From the NCBI GenBank assembly GCA_028564925.1, contig CM053028.1, positions 623,307,266 through 623,371,265 on the forward strand: 64,000 bases of DNA. The letters run 5' to 3'. Positions 23,101-35,196 of the stretch are shown piece after piece; position 1 is the first letter of the stretch, and each line of letters starts with the position of its first letter. The notes under the pieces are model-generated. The model saw only the letters and a list, made by a program, of their open reading frames with translations, had not been told where the DNA came from and made no database searches. The position numbers and the translations under genes were made by a program. Source of the DNA: Lithobates sylvaticus. Lineage: Eukaryota > Chordata > Amphibia > Anura > Ranidae.

Positions 23101-23795
23101 TTGCCCGTCTGGATTTTCTCTATGTAGTTTATAGATTTTTTCTTCTGCAGCATTTTTGCTAAATATTTGGACAATTTATTGCTTCCATAATATTTTTCCC
23201 TTGCTAAATGGTGGAAAGTTCTTTTAGTCTCTTGTTCCATTAGTAATTTTGGGTCATCTGTTTTTATTACAATTTTTTGGTACAATGTTCTGTCCTGGCT
23301 CTGGTTCCTTTTGTGTTGTTGTTCTAAGCTAAATATTTCCTCTATTACTTTTTTGATTTTTTCAGATCTCATTTTTTTTCTCCCTGTACCCACTGCAATC
23401 AGGATCCCCCTTATGTAGGCCTTGTGGGCCTCCCAGAGGGTTTGCCCCGAAATTCCCTCTGTATCATTCCTCAGAAAATACTGTTCCAATTCCTGGACTA
23501 TTTTTTCAGCTCCTACTGCTTCTTGGATTATCTCATCATTTAATCGCCACGGGGGAGGTTTATTTCGATCCCCTTATAGTTGTATTTTCATTATTACCGG
23601 GGCATGTCAGACAGTGAGATTATTCCTTTGCTGGTTTCAAGTACCCTGTTCAATGCTCTGTGCTCTAAGAAGATATAGTCTATCCTTGAATACGTCCCGT
23701 GTACAGGGGAGTAGAACGAATAATCTTTATCTTTTGGGTGCTGACTTCTCCATACGTCGGTCGTTTGACCCTGTTTAGTTGCACTATGCTAATAA
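20165..23795 (-). mobile_element. L1-2, 5'-truncated LINE in Tigger copy A
   Basis: Minus-strand L1 fragment. The 3' end is near 20165, where a plus-strand T run corresponds to an A tail, and the 5' truncation lies inside the endonuclease domain near 23770-23795. It is absent from the matching position of Tigger copy B, which carries a different L1 fragment. Confidence 0.85.
20604..23770 (-). pseudogene. L1-2 ORF2 (endonuclease end, RT, C-terminus), broken
   Basis: From 5' to 3' on the minus strand: the end of the endonuclease (VWRSQHPKDKDYSFYSP, YSRIDYIFLEH, then SLSD where SDH is expected), a linker (22968-23489), and the RT (22665 upstream and 21616-22665) with GPDGF, NYRPISLLNAD, QVGFVPGRE, KAFDRIDW and RQGCPLSP. 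The catalytic box reads YAGDVF where YADD or FADD is expected, so one catalytic aspartate is lost. The C-terminal part (20678-21634) has a zinc-knuckle-like segment GTMTHLWWSCPKIKAFW. At least four frame breaks are present, and it is not functional. Confidence 0.9.
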
Positions 23796-24206
23796 CAGGT
23801 TCTCTTTGTTGACCCTGTCAGCTCCAAAACAGGAGTCCTAGCACTGTGCTAGATTTCCTGTCACAGCTGAGAGGGGAGGAGCACAGCTCTCCCTCCCCTC
23901 TCACTGTTTACATCGGCGGCAGGGACAGGAGACAGAGAAAGGTATGTGGGGGAGAGGGGAGGACACATTACAGTACACTGTATACAATACAGGCATATTA
24001 CAGTACATACTGCCGGGCAGCTCACCTAAGATGGATGGATGGTGAAAGCAGCAGTGTCTGTGATCCGAGTCCAGGCAGGCCGGCCGGCCGCGGTGCATCT
24101 CCGCAGGGCAGCTGCGCAGGAAAGACCGGGGGACCTTGGAGGCTTCACTAGGCCGCACTAGGCCGCGGCCACGACGGGCAGTTTTAGCGGCCTGGCAGGC
24201 CCCCAG

Positions 24207-24591
24207 CATATCAAGTGATATGTTTCCTTACCTTTTATTATTATTTTGATTCTGTTTCCTGTTGTTCTTGAGTTTAGTGGTCTGTCTATGGACCTTTATA
24301 CACCGTTTGCCTATTGGACGCACTGTTGTCAAAACCGTCCGATGCTTGACCAAAAGAGATGTACTATTATTAGGTGCCAACTCTGAAACTGTACTTAAAC
24401 TTATTGGTTTTATATTGTTTGTTTTTTTCTCAACACATGTACACTCTCTGTAATTTTCCTGTTCAAAAATTTAATAAAAACGTTTGTAAACAAAAAATGA
24501 CCCCATGCTACAGTATATACAGTAAAGCAAAACAAAAATTTGGGCTGGCATTCCATTGAATTCATTTTAGATGAAAACTTTTGAAACAGCA
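24207..24591 (+). mobile_element. L1-like 3' end fragment replacing the end of Tigger copy A
   Basis: Starts where copy A stops matching copy B. It has the look of a LINE 3' UTR: a weak frame, then TTTAATAAAAACG and an A-rich end near 24470-24510. About 80 bp of unassigned sequence follow before segment copy B starts. The identification is tentative. Confidence 0.45.
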
Positions 24592-24864
24592 GATCAGGAG
24601 ATAACTAAACTACTGACTGGGTGGTGATATTTGTCCCACCTGGAGGCTAGAAGGCAAATGTTTTAATAAATACACATGGTCTCAGGTGTGTGTTCTTAAG
24701 AAAGGAACAAACACATGTGACGTTTTGAACTAAACTGTAATTAAAACTTCAGTTTACTCAACTTGTTTGTCTTCTATTATATAAGCCAACCCCGTAGGGT
24801 AGAATTCCACTGAAGTTTTCCAGCCGTCTAAATTCTCAGCACCAACTGAACTTCCCGATAAGTA
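24592..24864 (+). promoter_or_regulatory. Repeated segment copy B: possible TATA promoter and first exon
   Basis: Near-identical to 16102-16371, with TATATAAG at 24778-24785. The donor-like site here reads CCCGATAAGT, so the GT present in copies A and C is lost. Tigger copy B follows at the same TA. See copy C (63050-64000) for the version without Tigger. Confidence 0.4.
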
Positions 24865-25227
24865 CAGGGGGTCCCCGGGTTTACGAACACGATAGGAAGT
24901 GAGATTAAATCCATTAATGAGGATACAGACAGCAGTAAAAACTTCAGTGACTCTATAAATAAATAAATAAATAAATACATACAACGTAGACAGGTGTTTT
25001 GTTTAACATATTATTTGTTTACCTGTGCATGTAGATGCAGATACATACATGTAAATTCTTAAACATTTTCAAACACTGTACAGTACTGTACAGAACAGCA
25101 CAACCTTAAACAATCATGGTAGAGGATGATGGGCTTGTTGAAGAGGATGGGACTATTATTATAGAATCTGATTCAGCTGCTGGACTCTTGAAGTAGACAT
25201 CAAGGAATGTTTGCACAGCGCTTTTCT

Positions 25228-26725
25228 TTATCTCATCATAAATAGCCCTGTATCAGGATCTTGCTCCTCTAACTTTGCCATTCCTGCTAACCATTTTGTA
25301 GAACACTTTTTCAATGTTGGAGTTTCTTGGTCCTGGTTTTCTTCCCTAAATGCTGTCATCTGCTGCTCTAGTTCCATAAGGTCTTCATTGCTTAGTTCTT
25401 TGCCATGGGAGTCGAGTAACTCGATGATATCATTTTCATTGATGTCCAACTGCAGTTGATTACCAATGATAACCACAGCTTCCCTGGTTAAGGCGATTTC
25501 TTCATCTGTAAACCCCAGAAATTCTTCTGTAAGTCGGGGGCACAAATTTTTCCAAACTCCTCTCATATTTGTTTCTTTCACTTCAGCAATATTTTTGATG
25601 GCATCATAAATGTGATAATTTTTCCAGAACTCTCTTATGGTCATCTGATCATTTTGATAGCTTGTGTGAATGTCCTCCGTAAATAATAGGCCTTAAAGGA
25701 GGCTATGACTCCTTGATCCATCGGCTAAAGTAGTGATGTGGTGTTGGGGGTAGAAATACCCCCTTTACATTGGGGTGCAAGTCAGCTAAAGTGTTTGGAT
25801 GTCCAGGGGCATTGTCAAGGAGAAGAATTTTGAAGGGAATGTTTTCCCTCAAGCAATTTGTTCAACAGCAGGGACAAAATGGTTTGAAAACCAATCTTCA
25901 AAGATTGTAGCTGTAAACCAAGCCTTTGCATTTGCCCTCCAAATAACATGAAGAGATGTCTTAGTGACATTATGTAGTGCCCTGGGATTTAGGAAGTGAT
26001 GCACTAACAAAGGCTTGAGCTTTAAATCCCCAGATGCATTACCCCAAAGTAATACAGTCAGCCTATCCTTTGATGCCTTATGTCCTGGTGCATGTTTCCT
26101 CTTTTGAAATGTAGGTCCTAGCTGGCATTATTTTCCAAAACAAGCCAGTTTCATCTAAATTAAAAATGTCTTCTGGCATATAACCTTTGTTGTCAATAAT
26201 AGCTTTCAATATCTTGGGAAAATCATTTGCAGCACTTACCTCGGCACTTGCTGCTTCACCTTGAACTCTAATGTTATGCAAATTATCTCTTTCTTTAAAG
26301 AGATTGAACCAACCCCTACTTGCGCCAAATTCTTCATTGCAATCATCTTCTCTTGGATGGGCAGCTTTTAAATAGTTGAAAAGGCTTTGAGCCTTTTCTT
26401 GAACAAAAGTAAGACTGATTTTACGCTGATTTTGGTCTTCTATCCAAACTGTCAGCAGCCTTTCCATCTCGACAATTAAACCACTGCGTTACTTGGTAAT
26501 AATCGTAGCATGCATTGGGGTATGGCCTTTCATATTCTCCATTATTCTAGCTTTATCGTTAAAAATTGTTGCGATCGTTGACCGATTGTAGCCGAATGCT
26601 CTGCCAATAGATGGAGTTTCACCTTTTTCTGATCTTTTTATTATTTCTACTTTATTTTCCATGGTGATGGATCTTCTTTTCTTTGCTGTATCACCAGCAC
26701 TTGCATCAGATTTTTTTTCCGACAT
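25228..26725 (-). pseudogene. Tigger transposase, copy B
   Basis: Starts MSEKKSDASAGDTAKKRR at 26725. It carries the N-terminal helix-turn-helix in full (GETPSIGRAFGYNRSTI, 26489-26725), the CENP-B-like part and the first catalytic aspartate in IFNLDETGLFWK (26078-26467), the DNAPGHP region near 25810, and the C-terminal domain (25228-25644). Several stops and frameshifts break it, and its C-terminus lacks bases present in copy A. A and B have different lesions, so both decayed independently after duplication, and neither can supply a working transposase. Confidence 0.9.
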
Positions 26726-27339
26726 GTTTAAGACAAAAAATGTGGAATGAAGTGCACTCTAGAAAAGAAGAACAAGAAGGAAGAAAAGTGTATCAGCCAG
26801 CCAATTTATTACCAATTTATTCTAGTAAGAGTGGAACTGTATAAAAACACTCACTGTGGCGGCAAGATAGATACAGTATGTCGCTTGTTGTGCGTCCTCA
26901 GAGCCGTCCAGCACTGTGGGATCCAGTACAGTACAGTACAAAAAAACAGGGCTAAAAGAGAACAGAAGGATACAGTAGTTACATTCAGGACCAAGCAAAG
27001 ATGGTATAAAAACACGGCATGAGCTCATGTCATCTGCCTATTTTGTAGCTCGCATTCAATTGTGTGTGGTACAAGCAGGGCCGGATTTGCTCTCCCTGCC
27101 ACCCCAAGGCCAGGTTCCCGCAATACGAATCAACAGAGAATGGCAACCGGGTGGCAGGGTTAGTTAAAATATTTTTTGTTTCTTTTTTTTTTACTTTATT
27201 ACTTTTTAATTTTTATTAACTTTTTTTTTGCTTGTCGTTTACTTTTTTATTTTTGTATAATTTTCTTATTTTTAATATTATTTTCTTATTCTTTACTTTT
27301 TTTAATTGCTTTTTTAATTTTATTAATTTTTTTAATATT

Positions 27340-28385
27340 TTTTTATTGGGTTTTTTTTTATATTTTTTATTGGGTTTTTCAAAAATAAATATATAAATAA
27401 GCATATACACATATAACCATTATATACTTTCCTCCTTGTTTATTTATTTCTTAGGCTATGTTGTGTCTCTTATAGACCTGGGTCCACAACCCCCAACGTT
27501 TTGTAAAACCTTTAAGAATCCCTTCCTTAACTGCCATGTACCTTTCATATGTGTAGGAATCATCCACCAAACAGAGTACTTCCCTTAGGGATGGTGCGGT
27601 ATTAGATTTCCATTTACGTGCTATGACCAGGTGTGCTGCATAAAGGACATGAAGTACTACAGTTCTACTTGAGTAAGGATATAGATCCATATCCAAGCTG
27701 AGTAGGGCCTGTTCAACTTTAAGTTGATTTAATATGCCTGTAATTCTTGCTATTACTCTTGATATTGCTGCCCAAAAGCTACGTAGAGAAGGACAAAACC
27801 ATAACATGTGTGCCAGGTTACCTACCTGCCCACATTCTCTCTAGCACAAATTGGAGGTATTTCCTTTGTATTTTGCTAAAATATACGGGGTTTTGTACCA
27901 TCTCTGTTGTACCTTCTGGGCTGCTTCTCTGAAATTGGAGCATTTTGTATGTGTGTAGGTACTTTTAATTGCTCGTATCCATTGGGCCCGAGATACGGTC
28001 AGGTTCAAGTCACGTTCCCATTTTAGAAGTTGTGGGGACTTTTCAAATTGCAGTTTATCGTGGAGGATATTATATATTCCTGTTATATCTTTCTTGTGTT
28101 TAGGGGCAGGTTGCCACATTTCCCATATCAAGTCTGGTAAATTTATGTAAGTTATTTTGGTAGTGGCTAAAATGCTGGCTACTCTAGCATATGTCATGAA
28201 TTCCGTGTCAGGTAAAGAGTGTATGGCCTGTAAGTTAGTAAATGATTTTATCCGTCCTTGGTCCATTAGTTCATGTACATATTTGATGCCGTGACTCCCC
28301 CAGTGTGTTAGTTTAAATTCTGGAGTGAGAAAAGACAATGCTGTTATGGGGATTGGGACTTGTGTACATTTACTGGTCCCACTCT
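27340..28385 (-). pseudogene. L1-4, 3' fragment of LINE ORF2 in Tigger copy B
   Basis: Minus-strand C-terminal part of L1 ORF2 in two frames (27841-28338 and 27451-27807), with LDLIWEMWQP-like wording, KCSNFREAAQKVQQRWYKTP, and then ECGQVGNLAHMLWFCPSLR, the cysteine/histidine segment seen in L1-2 and L1-3. The 5' end is truncated near 28385, next to AT-rich Tigger sequence. One frame break is visible. Confidence 0.8.
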
Positions 28386-29128
28386 TATGATGGAGAAAAT
28401 AATTTTATTAATTTAATTATTATTTCTTATAATTTTTTTATTTTTTTTTATCAATTTTTTTTCACTTACGGTAACTTTATTGCTATCATACAGGAGAAAA
28501 CAATTCCCTGTGTAATAGCAATTGGAGGTGACAGGTTCTCTTTATTGACCCTGTCAGCTCCAAAACAGGAGTCCTAGCACTGTGCTAGATTTCCTGTCAC
28601 AGCTGAGAGGGGAGGAGCACAGCTCTCCCCTCTCACTGTTTAAATCGGCGGTAGGGACAGGAGACAGAGAAAGGTATGTGGGGGAGAGGGGAGGACACAT
28701 TACAGTACACTGTATACAGTACAGGCATATTACAGTACATACTGCCGGGCAGCTCACCTAAGATGGATGGATGGATGGTGAAAGCAGCAGTGTCTGTGAT
28801 CCGAGTCCAGGCAGGCCGGCTGGCCGCGGTGCACCTCCGCAGGGCAGCGGCGCAGGAAAGACCGGGGGACCTTGGAGGCTGCACTAGGCCGCAGCCACGA
28901 CCGGAAGTTTTAGCAGCCTGGCAGGCCCTCAGTAGGCCACCGGACCGTACCAGGCCTGTGGATGGGCAGGTAGGATGACGAGGGGGGCCCCTTAACTTTG
29001 TAGCCAGGCCAGGAACGGAAGAACGGCTCACTCCAGCAAGGCGTTGGCCGGCAGTGACGTCACTCGGCCCCGTTTGTAAGTAGGGGTCGTTTGCAACTCG
29101 GATGTTTGTAAGTCGGGGACCCCCTGTA

Positions 29129-30190
29129 TATGTTGGAATGTCATTATTATATTATTCCTATTATATTTATTTATTAGGGAAGAATCCTTGGTATTCAACT
29201 TTCAGATAATGTTTAAATGACTCCTCAGTTTCATTTTGATTTGAAATGATGGCTAGGTTCCTCATATCGTTTTTTCCATAATGGCTTATTTTAGAAAATG
29301 AACATGAACATTTAAATTGATTCACAAAATTCAAAAAAGAAAACACAAAATTGGCTAACCTAGAATTAAACCAGCTATTGTACGTATTTCACAATCATTA
29401 TTAAGCGGATCAGACATTGTTTTATTTTTGTGTCCTGAATGTGAATTTTTGGCTTTTTACAATTTTGATTCAACTTGTGTTAAACTCGCATTCCTATATA
29501 TCTTGCTCACATACATTAGATTTAATTAAATAGTTTTATGTATCAAAATCATTTTTACAGTTTAGCAAATTTAGGTAATTTTTCAAAGTTTCCTAAACCT
29601 TTAACTACATTTGATAAATAAAGGAGGAATCCATTGTTTTGCTATATTGGTAAGGGAGAAGGGTCAAATAAAAGTATAAAACATCTTTATGGAAAGAATG
29701 ATGACATGCCTGCTCATGTCTACATGACTTTTTTATACCAATCTTCTTAGTGATTTATTTATTACGTAGATCTTCACATGTGGACTCTTGTAGGCTCTCT
29801 GGGCTGAATTTAGCTTAAAGTGAAAGTAAACCCCCCTATCGTTTTCAGCCAAGGAAGCTGCCATCTTTGCCTCTGTTTAATCTTCAACTGCCACAGTGCT
29901 GCACATGTGATCCGTTATGACACCAGCCATTGGATGGTTTGACTGTTTGGTTGAGAGCACAGCCAATGTGCAGTTAGCATTCACGGCATGCCTTTTTTTT
30001 TTTAGACTGTTAAATCGATGGGTTTACTTCCGCTTTAACTGGTAAAGTTCAGACAGCTCTGAGTCAACTAGCTTTTCAATGGAAAATGTCATATACTGTA
30101 CTTGCTAAATTATATTAGTTTGATCCCCATGTAAAGTTCTTGTGCATTCAGTATATTCTCTGCCCTGTGAAGAATTCAGTAAGAAAGTCT
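29129..30190. other. Repeated segment copy B, part downstream of Tigger
   Basis: AT-rich sequence that matches 63258-63985 closely apart from small indels and two insertions missing in copy C. It would be intron or spacer of the repeated segment. No frame or RNA gene is visible. Confidence 0.6.
29819..30034. mobile_element. Short TTAA-flanked inverted-repeat element
   Basis: 216 bp with inverted ends AGTGAAAGTAAACCC and AAGCGGAAGTAAACCC, flanked by TTAA (29815-29818 and 30035-30038). Copy C has the empty site with one TTAA at 63837-63840. TTAA duplication fits a piggyBac-type source. A partial relative starts at 56500. Confidence 0.88.
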
Positions 30191-30233
30191 TCTGGAAACA
30201 CAAAGAACAATGAGGGTTATGTGGGAAAAAATG

Positions 30234-30380
30234 GAGAGTGCAAAATCTGGTGCAGCTCTGCATAGAAACCAATCAGTTTCCAGGTTTTAGTGCCAAAGCG
30301 TTATTGGACAAGCTGAAGTTAGAAGCCGATTGGCTACCATGCACAGCTGCACCAGATTCTGAGCGCACCAGTTTTAGAAA
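30234..30380. mobile_element. Short inverted-repeat element
   Basis: Ends GTGCAAAATCTGGTGCAGCT and, on the other strand, GTGCGCTCAGAATCTGGTGC. This wording is common in frog genomes. The target duplication is not clear. Confidence 0.6.
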
Positions 30381-30495
30381 ATCTCCCCCAGTGTGTCTTC
30401 TTTCCCTGGTTAACTTGAGTTTCAGTCTTAAAAGTTCCTTCACAGCTCGTAGTGGGGTCCCATAATAAGTACTTATTGGTAGGATGATCAGTGGT

Positions 30496-31007
30496 TGTTC
30501 TGTCCACTAGGTGTTTATGCTGGTGATTTGTACCTGTGTTAAATTTACATGTAAGATGTGTAATTTATATAAGACAATCATATGTGGTGTGCAGGCTCCA
30601 TCTAGCGTTCCTTTTTGGTATTGCTGCAGTTCTGTTTTATTTGATTTCCTGTATGTGTAGTTAAGGAAGTTGTTAGTATGCAGGGACTTCTGGGTAGAAT
30701 TTTCACAGGAAGTGAACCAGCCACCATTTTTACAAGACACTGCAGGAAGCAAGACATATCTTTCTCAATCCATCGCCATCACCTCTTGGAGAACTTAAAA
30801 AGTACATTTTTACTATCTGATCCTATATTGTATATCGTTGTTTCTGCAATGTATGCTGTATTGTATGCAATATTGTACTTATTGAGGACTATTTCTGTTA
30901 TTTTGTAGTTTCACATGGCTTGTTCTAATAAAACCGAGATCAAAGAAATATGGTATCTGAAGGTTATGGGACAAGAAGGTTTAGGTATCTGCCCTAGAGA
31001 CAGAACA
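30496..31007 (+). repeat. BEL/Pao 5' LTR
   Basis: 512 bp, with a polyadenylation-type TAATAAAACC near its end. It gives the uninterrupted sequence around the site where the 3' LTR is split. Confidence 0.9.
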
Positions 31008-31299
31008 GTGACATTTTTAAGCTGACCTCTGGAGGGAAGATAAGCTGAATTCGGAAGTCTGTACAGCCCTGTGCTACGCAGTATCCATACAGTCAGAAGC
31101 CTTAAAGATACAGGTCTGCGGCAGGCGAAGCAAGCAGCCACGCTACACAGAGACACGCTCTGTCAAGCAGCATCGACACTAGAACAGTCTCTATACAGCA
31201 AGACAGCTTCTTCCCCACAGCCATGTCTCACAGTGGGACATCTTCTTACCAAACACATTCACAAATATGCTCATCTAGGTCATCTGTCGCAAATGCAGC

Positions 31300-33154
31300 A
31301 GCAATCGCCTGTTCAAAAGCTTAAGCAGCAAAAGCCAGGGCTGAATTTGCAGACCAAGAGCTGCAGATGAAAAAAGAAAAGGCCCACCTTGAAGCAAAAA
31401 GAATACGCCTGGAGGAATAGCTAGCCCAGCAGGAAGCATCTCGGAAATTGCAGCAAGCTAACTTAGAAGCTAACATGGAGAAGCTGGCAGTGGACCGAGA
31501 CGCTGCCGCCGCCATTGCAGAAGCAGATGCTTTAGAAGCAGCCGTCTACAATGAGCCAAGAGTAGGCAGCATACTGGGTCTAGAGGAGGACCAACAGATT
31601 ATGTCTATCAACACTGACCCAAGCAGCATCCTACAACAAGAAATTAAACAAGACGTCAGTGAGTCACATCAAATAAAGGAGCAAGAAGACGACCTTGGAC
31701 CCCAGTGCTATAGGCAAGAGAAATCTGACAGAGTTCCAGACTTTTCAGTTCCAACCAAACCTTCTACTCCACAAGGTACCCAGCCTTCATACAATCATCA
31801 AACACCAGTCTTCACTCCAAAGGTGTATGCAACAATCCTTTTACGAACTGTCAACCTAATGCAAGTTTGAACCCAGCGTTCCTAAAGAAGAGACTTTTAC
31901 CAGGTATGCCTTTACACCGCACCACAATACACCAGCAGCCTACCCCAATGCCAATCAGGCTACTTTAGACTTTGCCAATTTCCTGGCCAAAAGAGAATTA
32001 GTTACCCAAGGACTTGTCAAATTCAGTGATCGCCCTGAACACTACAGGGCGTGGAGATCCTCTTTCCAGATTGTCATTCATGGTCTAGATCTATCCTGCA
32101 GGGAACAGATAGAACTCCTCATAAAGTGGCTTGGCAAAGATTTTGCTGAACATGCCAAAAGGATCAGAGACATTAATATAAACCACCCTGAGATAGGCCT
32201 TACAAACATCTGGAACAGACTGTATAGATGTTAAGGCTCACCAGAGGCTATAGAGAGTACACTGTTTTAAAGGATAGAATACTTCCCAAAAATACCCAGC
32301 AGAGGTTACCAAAGACCAAAGAATTCAGTGACCTGTGTATGGAATTACAAGTTGCTAAAGCAGAAGGAGACTTACCTGACCTTTCTTATCTTGACTCTGC
32401 TAGAGGTATAGCACAAAAACGTTCTTATGAGTTACACAAAAGATGGATTAATCATCGATGTAACTACAAACGAAGACACAATGTGCCTTTTCCACCCTTT
32501 GGTGAGTTTGTGGACTTTGTAGACAGACAAGCAGGAATGAAAGATGACCCCAGCTTCATTTTTCCAGTGTCTTATACAACTTCTTCTGGCCCTAAACAAC
32601 TCAGAGCTCCAGTAGCAGTGCACAAAACTAACATTTCTTCCCACAGATTTGCAGAGTCTCAGCCAGAGGATAAAGACTGCAACCCTACTAAGTTCTGCCC
32701 TCTACATAAGATGCCACATCCTCTTCTGGAATGCAGAGCCTCCAGCACAAAGACCATCCAGGATCGCAAAGCTTTCCTCAAAGAGAACAACATCTGTTGC
32801 AAGTGCTGCTCTTCGTCCACACATTTCGCCAAGGACTGTAAGGTCAGTGTCAAATGTACAGAATGTGACAGCACAGAGTACAACACAGCTCTACACCCAA
32901 GGCCTACTCAAAGAAATTTCCCACCTGTTCTTAGGGACAAGGAGCAAGGCAGGGAGACCAAAGACTCTAGTACAGATGCAATAGCAATCACTTCACAGTG
33001 CACTGAAGTCTACAAAGTAAGTACAGGTAGCAGATCCTGCTCTGAAATCTGTCTAGTGAGAGTTTACTCAAAAGGACGCACAGACAAAGCAGCCAAGCTC
33101 TACGTCATCTTGGATGATCAGAGAAATAAGTCACTAGCTAGATCTGTTTTTTGA
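31300..33154 (+). pseudogene. BEL/Pao gag region
   Basis: Contains a charged coiled-coil start, a capsid-like part and, in the longest open piece (32228-33154), the pattern LPDLSYLDSARGIAQKRS followed by cysteine/histidine clusters (CPLHKMPHPLLEC, CCKCCSSSTHFAKDC) characteristic of BEL/Pao gag. Several breaks. Fossil. Confidence 0.8.
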
Positions 33155-34265
33155 CGTTCTAAACCTTAAAGGCCCCAGCAGTCCTTACTCCCTTAGGACT
33201 TGTGCAGGTACAGTGGAAACGGCGGGAGAAGAGCTGACGGCCTACAAATTGAATCTATGGATGGTAAGACATGCCTACCCTTACTAACCATAATAGAGTG
33301 CAACCAGATGCCAGACAACAGATCAGAGATTCCCACGCAAAATGTAGCAGCAGCTCACCAGACTCACTTAAACCACATAGCAGATCTCATACCAGAACTA
33401 GATGATCAGGCTCAGATAATCTTACTCCTAGGGAGAGATATCTTGCAAGTCCACAAAGTAAGAAAACTGATCAACGGTCCTCAAAACGCCCCATATGTCC
33501 AAAAACTGGACCTCTGGTGGGTCATTATAGGTGATGTTTGCCTTAGAGGTGCACACAAACTGTCATCTGTTAATAACCTGCTCACTAGTACCCTCGAGAA
33601 TGGTCGTCCTTCTCTTTTCCAACCCTGTCAAAATCAACTCCTCATAAAGGAACTACCACACAACAACCCTGTACCTCTTCCTTTTCTAAGTCCTCTCTGT
33701 GACAGCAATACATATGACGATGACCAAAGTGACTTAGGAAGCACAGTTTTCAAGAAAACAAAGGAAGACAACCAGGTAGCAATGTCCATTGAGGATAGGC
33801 TCTTCCTAGAAGTTATGGAAAGGAGCATGGAGAAAGACGTGACTAATAGCTGGGTTGCACCTCTTCCTTTTAGACCACAAAGACAACGTTTGCCTAACAG
33901 AACTAGCATATAATCGCCTCACTTCCCTAAGACACAATCTTTAAAGGAAACCTGAGATGAAAGAACATTTCCTTTCCTTCATGGAGAAAATATTCCAGAA
34001 TGGTCATGCTGAGATAGCCCCGAACCTTAAAGACTCAGAGGAATGCTGGTACTTACCCATATTTGGAGTCTATCACCCTAAGAAGCCAGGGCAGATTAGA
34101 GTGGTGTTTGATTCCAGCACCAAGCATGAGGGTGTCTCTAAATGATGTCCTTCTCTCTGGCTCTGACCTTAACAACAGACTATTAGGAGTACTTCTTCGC
34201 TTTCGCAAAGATTCAGTCGCATTCATGGCAGACATACAGCAAATGTTCTATTGCTTTCTTGTTAA

Positions 34266-34782
34266 CCGCTTCAGCACCGGGCCATTTTTTACCCTTCCTT
34301 ACCAGGGCACTTTTTGCGATTCGGCAACCATTCACATTTACACAGCGATCGTTGCTATAAAATTGCATTGATTACTGTGTAAATGTGACTGGCAGGGAAG
34401 GGGTTAACACTAGGGGGCGCTGTAGGGGTTAATGTGTTCCCTAATAGAAGTGATTCTAACTGTGGGGGGAGGGGACTCAAGGGGAGAAGACCGATCATGT
34501 GTTCCTCCGTTCTGGGATCACATGATCGGTCTCCTCTCCGCTGACAGGACGTGGAGCTGTGTGTTTACAGCTCCACGGTCCCGCCCGGTCCCGTTGTTTT
34601 AACGGGCAATCGCGGGTGCCCGGCGGACATCGTGGCCGCCGGGCACTCGCACCGGGTCCCGAGCGATGCCGCGGGCGCGCGCCCCCCAGGCGGCCGGGAA
34701 TCCGAGGATGTCATATGACGCCCACCCAGGATGGTAGATCCACCTTGTGGGCGTCATATGACAGCGGGCGGTGTTGAAGTGG
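34266..34782. mobile_element. TTAA-flanked inverted-repeat element 1 (in BEL pol)
   Basis: Inverted ends CCGCTTCAGCACCG and CCACTTCAACACCG, bordered by TTAA (34262-34265 and 34783-34786). The interior is related to 53869-54820 and 62108-63015, sharing the GGGGTTAACACTAGGGGGCG region. Non-coding. Confidence 0.88.
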
Positions 34783-35196
34783 TTAAAGAAGAACACCGAA
34801 ACTTTCTGAGATTTCTCTGGTTCAGGGACAACAACCCCTCTGGAGACATCACAGAATACCGCATGAGGGTGCACATATTTGGCAACAATCCGTTCGCTGC
34901 AGTTGCTATATATGGCCTCAGACACTCTGCTAGAGTGGGGGAGTTCCAGTATGAGTCAGATGTCAGACAGTTTGTGGACAAGGATTTCTATGTAAACGAT
35001 TGCTTGAAATCACTACCTACAAATGAAGCCTCAATCAGTCTCCTCAAAAGAACTCAAGCAATGTTTGCTTGTTCCAACTTAAGACTCCACAAGATTGTTT
35101 CCAACAGTAGAGAAGTTTTAGAAGCCTTTCCTGTCCAAGATCATTCTAACTAGTTAAAGGACTTAGATCTGGACACAGACTCACTTCCCATGCAAC

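Larger units (their letters stand above)
16372..24206 (-). mobile_element. Tigger/pogo DNA transposon copy A, interrupted and missing its right end
   Basis: Starts with the inverted end CAGGGGGTCCCCGGGTTACG after the target TA (16370-16371). The transposase pseudogene is on the minus strand (16766-18281). Sequence then runs on to 20160, interrupted by hAT-1 (18359-19650), is broken by L1-2 (about 20165-23795), and continues 23796-24206 with the GC-rich right part that matches 28523-28933 in copy B. The last ~190 bp, including the right inverted end, is missing; L1-like 3' sequence follows instead. Copies A and B occupy the same position in the same flanking segment, so they are products of one insertion followed by duplication. 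Confidence 0.85.
24865..29126 (-). mobile_element. Tigger/pogo DNA transposon copy B, both ends present
   Basis: Left end CAGGGGGTCCCCGGGTTTAC, and right end (read inward on the other strand) CAGGGGGTCCCCGACTTACA. It is flanked by TA on both sides (24863-24864, 29127-29128). Copy C at 63258 shows the uninterrupted sequence AAGTATATG, exactly as expected if one TA was duplicated. It carries the transposase pseudogene (25228-26725), an AT-rich part, the L1-4 fragment (about 27340-28385) and a GC-rich right part (28515-29126). Confidence 0.93.

Noticed and set aside
31448-31870. Possible host protein with coiled coil
   Set aside because: Lies between the BEL 5' LTR and the BEL gag cysteine clusters, and fits the element's gag region.
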